From NCBI GenBank assembly GCA_903855135.1, contig CAINYB010000001.1:66740-100292 (forward strand): a DNA stretch of 33,553 bases. The letters run 5' to 3'. This document shows, one piece after another, positions 30,015 through 33,553 of this stretch. Under the pieces are notes generated by a model, which was given only the letters and a program-made list of their open reading frames with translations, was not told where the DNA came from and ran no database searches. The position numbers and the translations under genes were made by a program. Each line of letters starts with the position of its first letter. Positions within the stretch are counted from its first letter, which is position 1. Source of the stretch: an uncultured bacterium. GTDB taxonomy: Bacteria > Patescibacteriota > Patescibacteriia > UBA1558 > GWA2-36-10.

Positions 30015-30070
30015 ATTATTACGAAAAAGACCCTGTTAAGGTTTGGCCTTAATGGGGGCTTTTTCTATTT
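30015..30070 (+). ncRNA. Candidate about 50-nt hairpin RNA (promoter directly feeding a terminator)
   Basis: Predicted TSS about 30015; hairpin AAAAAG..CCC..TTAAGG-TTTGG-CCTTAA..GGG..CTTTTT (30024-30064). Boundaries approximate. Confidence 0.4.
30024..30064. terminator. Bidirectional terminator hairpin between plus-strand unit and NYN gene
   Basis: Long near-perfect stem flanked by A-tract and T-tract; overlaps the NYN stop codon (30049). Confidence 0.75.
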
Positions 30071-30576
30071 AGACTTATTTTATTTTGCACATCACTTAGA
30101 TAAGTAATTGGTGCATTGGTTCTTTTTAATAAAATTGAACACAAATTATTAGCACTAGGTGATAATATAACTCTTAATTTATTTTTAGTTTGTAAAAATT
30201 TCACCAAACAAGCATAATCACCATCGCTAGTCACTAATACTAACTGCCTACAAGAATCTTCATAAACATCACTGACGGCTTGCAATACTAAGTCCGCGTC
30301 ACAATTACCCTTTGCTTCACCTTGGCCATTATACAAAACCTCTTTAAAAACTAAAGTAAAACCTGCCTCTTGCAAGGCTAAGTACAAATCTTTTTGTTGA
30401 GGTATTAAGCCAATAAAATAATAAGCTTTAATTACACCATATTTATTACTAAGCCATTTTCTAAATCTAACAAAATCTATTTTCCATCCAGAATAAGCTA
30501 CACCACGATAAAGATTGTTGCCGTCAATATAGGCGTAATTATTTTTCGCTTTCTTCATATTATCACTTTTCTTCAA
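30049..30576 (-). CDS. NYN/LabA-like (DUF88) PIN-fold ribonuclease
   Basis: YIDGNNLYRG, GNCDADLVLQAV, LVTSDGDYACLVKFL acidic motifs; start may be 30558. Confidence 0.88.
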   Translation of the reverse strand: MKKSDNMKKAKNNYAYIDGNNLYRGVAYSGWKIDFVRFRKWLSNKYGVIKAYYFIGLIPQQKDLYLALQEAGFTLVFKEVLYNGQGEAKGNCDADLVLQAVSDVYEDSCRQLVLVTSDGDYACLVKFLQTKNKLRVILSPSANNLCSILLKRTNAPITYLSDVQNKISLNRKSPH

Positions 30577-30650
30577 AAAGTTAATATTTTTATATTAAAA
30601 CTAGCTTGATATTTTGTCAATATTTTGACTTTATAAAAAATTTAATAAAA

Positions 30651-31208
30651 TTACATATACACTGCCCATTTAAATAAAAACAGAGACTCATCAAAAAATA
30701 AAGAATACCACACCAAAACTACTAATAATAAACATAAAATTATCCAAAATATCTCATAAAAATTTATTTGAACATAATAACTGCTAAACAAACTTAGTGG
30801 CGATTGCACTGTAGCAAAACCATGCTCAACCACAAAAAAATCTACCTCTTGCTCTCTTTTTTTATAATCAGCAAAAGAATGATCTTTTTTTAAATTATGA
30901 TCTAAATAAATATGCCCGATTTCACGCATAATAACATATTGCTGCTTTTTCTGGTCTAAAAGAAAAAAATTGGGATTTAAATAAATTATTTGCTTAGACT
31001 CCTTGCTATTTAGTACCGAAACATAAGCTAAATAATTCCTATAATTATCTCGTCCATCGATAAAAACTATCTCTTTGTCTATAAAATCTACCAAATCATC
31101 TGGCAGACTAGCTAAGACTCCGGCTAAGATCTTTTTTGTTTCTTTAGCCTGGACCTCTCTTTTGACAAGTAGTTTAGCAAATCTTTTTTCTTCCCAATTT
31201 TTAAACAT
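30651..31208 (-). CDS. Zincin-like (ImmA/IrrE-reminiscent) protein with degenerate HExxH motif and C-terminal TM
   Basis: YVIMREIGHIYLDHNLKK...EQEVDFFVVEHGF; hydrophobic IFWIILCLLLVVLVWYSLFF. Confidence 0.5.
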   Translation of the reverse strand: MFKNWEEKRFAKLLVKREVQAKETKKILAGVLASLPDDLVDFIDKEIVFIDGRDNYRNYLAYVSVLNSKESKQIIYLNPNFFLLDQKKQQYVIMREIGHIYLDHNLKKDHSFADYKKREQEVDFFVVEHGFATVQSPLSLFSSYYVQINFYEIFWIILCLLLVVLVWYSLFFDESLFLFKWAVYM

Positions 31209-31212
31209 ATGA

Positions 31213-32175
31213 TTATTTTTTTAAAATTAACAAAATCAAACCGATCATGCGCTCTTTATCTTTAGGATTACTCTCAGCTACTAGCAAAGTCAAAGCTGTC
31301 AAAGCACTTGGTGATAAACTCCTAATATCTAAAACTTTAGTTTTCTTCAAAAACCATACAAAAGCAAAGGCTGCACTTCTTTTATTACCATCCACGAAAG
31401 GATGATTTTTGATCATAAAATATAAAAGATGAGCTGATTTTTCTTCTACACTAGGATAAAGACTTTTACCGGAAAAAGTCTGAAAAACATTGCCCACAAT
31501 AGCAGCTAAAGAATCTTTTGATTTTTCTTGGCCAAATAAATCACTAGCTTCTTTTTGCTTTACTAACTCCGCCTTTAAACTAGCCAAAACTTCAGTCAAT
31601 TCACTGGCTGTAATTTGAACTTGTTTTTTAGTAATGCCTTTTTTGGGAAAACTAGCTTTATCATAGGCATTCAAAGAAAACCAAGTACTAGCAAATATTT
31701 TGACTAACTCCAAAGTATCACCAGCTTTTAGCTTATTATCTTGCGGTAAAATTTTTTTGACATCTTCCACTGCTTGTAAAAAAGCCTCATAATTTTTGGC
31801 TAATCTTTTTTTGTTGATCGTATAGCCTGATAAAATATGCTGTCTCAAAGTCTTAGTAGCCCACTGACGAAATTCAATAGCTACTTTTGAATTTGTTCTA
31901 TAACCGACAGACAAAATAACATCCAAACTATAAAAAACTACTGGTTTATCCGAATTTGCAATATGCATTTTTTGCATATTGCTTTTTTTATCTATTTCTC
32001 CGTCTCTAAAAATGTTGTTCACATGACGAGAAACAACTGACTGATCAACACCAAAAAGCTTGACTATTTGCATCTGATTAGCCCAAATAGTCTCTTTTTG
32101 AAAATCCCCCTTAAACTCTATGGCACCAGATTTGTTCTGGTAAACAATAATTTCACTTTTCATACTTTTCTTCAT
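31213..32175 (-). CDS. RhuM-family N-terminal domain fused to a Fic/Doc domain
   Basis: IWANQMQIVKLFGVDQSVVSRHVNNIF...KVAIEFRQWATKTLRQHILSGYTIN and HPFVDGNKRSAAFAFVWFLKK. Confidence 0.92.
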   Translation of the reverse strand: MKKSMKSEIIVYQNKSGAIEFKGDFQKETIWANQMQIVKLFGVDQSVVSRHVNNIFRDGEIDKKSNMQKMHIANSDKPVVFYSLDVILSVGYRTNSKVAIEFRQWATKTLRQHILSGYTINKKRLAKNYEAFLQAVEDVKKILPQDNKLKAGDTLELVKIFASTWFSLNAYDKASFPKKGITKKQVQITASELTEVLASLKAELVKQKEASDLFGQEKSKDSLAAIVGNVFQTFSGKSLYPSVEEKSAHLLYFMIKNHPFVDGNKRSAAFAFVWFLKKTKVLDIRSLSPSALTALTLLVAESNPKDKERMIGLILLILKK

Positions 32176-32249
32176 TAGTTAATAAAATATTATTTCTCAT
32201 TTTTTAATCGCCTGCCATATTTCTTTCATCAAATCTAAATAAGGTGTGA

Positions 32250-32819
32250 TTATTTTTTATTATGTTCTATTAAAATACCAACCACTGCCAAAGCTGAACT
32301 AAATGTCACAATATTCTCTAATTCTGGAGCAAAGATAAATAAACCAAAAATAGTTTTCACTAAAATACTAATACCTATAATAAGTAAAATACCACCAAAA
32401 TGTCTTTTGATAAAATTAGAAAATATCTGACAATACTTAATTTTTCTATTTAATACCAAAGCATCATTTATCTTTAACATAATGCCTAAACTAAATAAAT
32501 TCACTATTGGTGAGATAAGCCCCAAAGTATCTTCCATAGCCCACCAAGGCATATCATATGGATATTCACTGATCAAAAAACTACCTAACCCAAATAAATA
32601 AAATGCAATAAAAAACCAAACAAAAAATCTAAATACTTTATTTAATTTTTCTATACTAGCATTCTTATTTAAACGATAAAAAAATAAAATTAAAATTGGC
32701 ATTAAAATCAATAACATTAAAATAATACTCAAATCGTCATAACCACCTAAAATTGGCACTGACCAAATCAAAAGCAGTAATAATAATTTGATAGCTATCG
32801 CCTTTTTTTGTTTAGACAT
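32250..32819 (-). CDS. Multi-TM membrane protein, unknown function
   Basis: 189 aa with about 5 hydrophobic segments. Confidence 0.7.
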   Translation of the reverse strand: MSKQKKAIAIKLLLLLLIWSVPILGGYDDLSIILMLLILMPILILFFYRLNKNASIEKLNKVFRFFVWFFIAFYLFGLGSFLISEYPYDMPWWAMEDTLGLISPIVNLFSLGIMLKINDALVLNRKIKYCQIFSNFIKRHFGGILLIIGISILVKTIFGLFIFAPELENIVTFSSALAVVGILIEHNKK

Positions 32820-32845
32820 AAAATTATGTTAATTGATAAAATATA

Positions 32846-33553
32846 TTATTTCTCTACTTTTTTCACCGCTTGACGATAATCACAAAAATCACAGTCTAGC
32901 CCTGAAGCTGGTATCTGCTCACTCAACAAACACTGATGCGCCTCGATAATAGCCGACTCTACCCAAGAATCATCGCCAGTATAAGCGATCAAAGTAATAT
33001 CAAACTCTAGCTTGGCATCAAAAGCCTCCTTGTCTGTATCACCATTACAATAGACAAAATAGCCCACATCAGAAACCTTGTAGCCATTTTGGCGCAAGAG
33101 CCACTGATAAACTTCCATCTGTCTTTTATAACCAATTTGCCAGCCTTGATCCAAGGCGGTAATCTCCTCGTCTTTAGAAGTAGATTTATAATCCACGACA
33201 ATATATTCTTTTTTACTATTGATCCACAGATCATCTATCGCCCCGCTGATGATCAAGCCAGTTTTAGGATGCAAATACTGAATACCACAAAAATTATCCC
33301 GCCACTGATCTAAATCTTTGTGTGCTACTGGTTTAGCTGCTATTTTATATTTGGCTAATAAGGGGTGCTTTTTATTTTTCGCTCGATAAATATCAAACTC
33401 TTTTTTTAATAATTTATCGACAGCGGAATTTAAGTTAAAAGGAAAACTAGGCGGTTGTTTCAGGCCTAACTTATTGTCTAAATAAAAACAGCGCGGACAA
33501 CGCAAAAATAAATCTAATTTAGAACGACTAAGTTTAAAATTATTTCTGACATT
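32846..33553 (-). CDS. Cas4/RecB-like PD-(D/E)XK nuclease with Cys cluster (5' end beyond window)
   Basis: Frame open to window edge: NVRNNFKLSRSKLDLFLRCPRCFYLDNKLG...ISGAIDDLWINSKKEYIVVDYKST...GLDCDFCDYR; track start (33505) is an internal TTG. Confidence 0.85.
   Translation of the reverse strand, partial: NVRNNFKLSRSKLDLFLRCPRCFYLDNKLGLKQPPSFPFNLNSAVDKLLKKEFDIYRAKNKKHPLLAKYKIAAKPVAHKDLDQWRDNFCGIQYLHPKTGLIISGAIDDLWINSKKEYIVVDYKSTSKDEEITALDQGWQIGYKRQMEVYQWLLRQNGYKVSDVGYFVYCNGDTDKEAFDAKLEFDITLIAYTGDDSWVESAIIEAHQCLLSEQIPASGLDCDFCDYRQAVKKVEK

Overview
AT-rich bacterial chromosome segment with nearly all genes on the minus strand. Gene content and architecture suggest a Patescibacteria/CPR-type genome (inference). 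Contents in order: 5' end of gyrB, pheT-pheS, a UvrD/RecB-nuclease fusion helicase, a complete F-type ATP synthase operon (atpZ/I-like, B, E, F, H, A, G, D, C) that ends in a beta-carbonic-anhydrase-like gene, rmuC, tatD, cvpA, metG, rsmI, an AI-2E family permease, an M16 peptidase, glyS, a membrane-anchored Clp-type double AAA+ protein, a NYN nuclease, a RhuM-Fic fusion with a degenerate zincin-like partner, and a Cas4/RecB-like nuclease cut by the window edge. Less ordinary features: (i) about 13 compact GC-rich hairpins, mostly with 3-nt loops, in the short intergenic gaps; (ii) a recurrent SD-less 'AAATTTTATG' start context; (iii) three promoters whose -10 lies exactly 7 nt from the ATG (predicted leaderless); (iv) two GC-richer islands with consensus promoters, strong SDs and terminators: a carbonic-anhydrase paralogue plus a 34-aa TM peptide (about 7986-8730) and a plus-strand 59-aa ORF followed by a promoter-to-terminator mini-unit (about 29680-30064); (v) an AAA+ unfoldase whose first ATPase domain lacks the Walker-B Glu and both Arg fingers. 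No rRNA, tRNA or CRISPR array was recognised.
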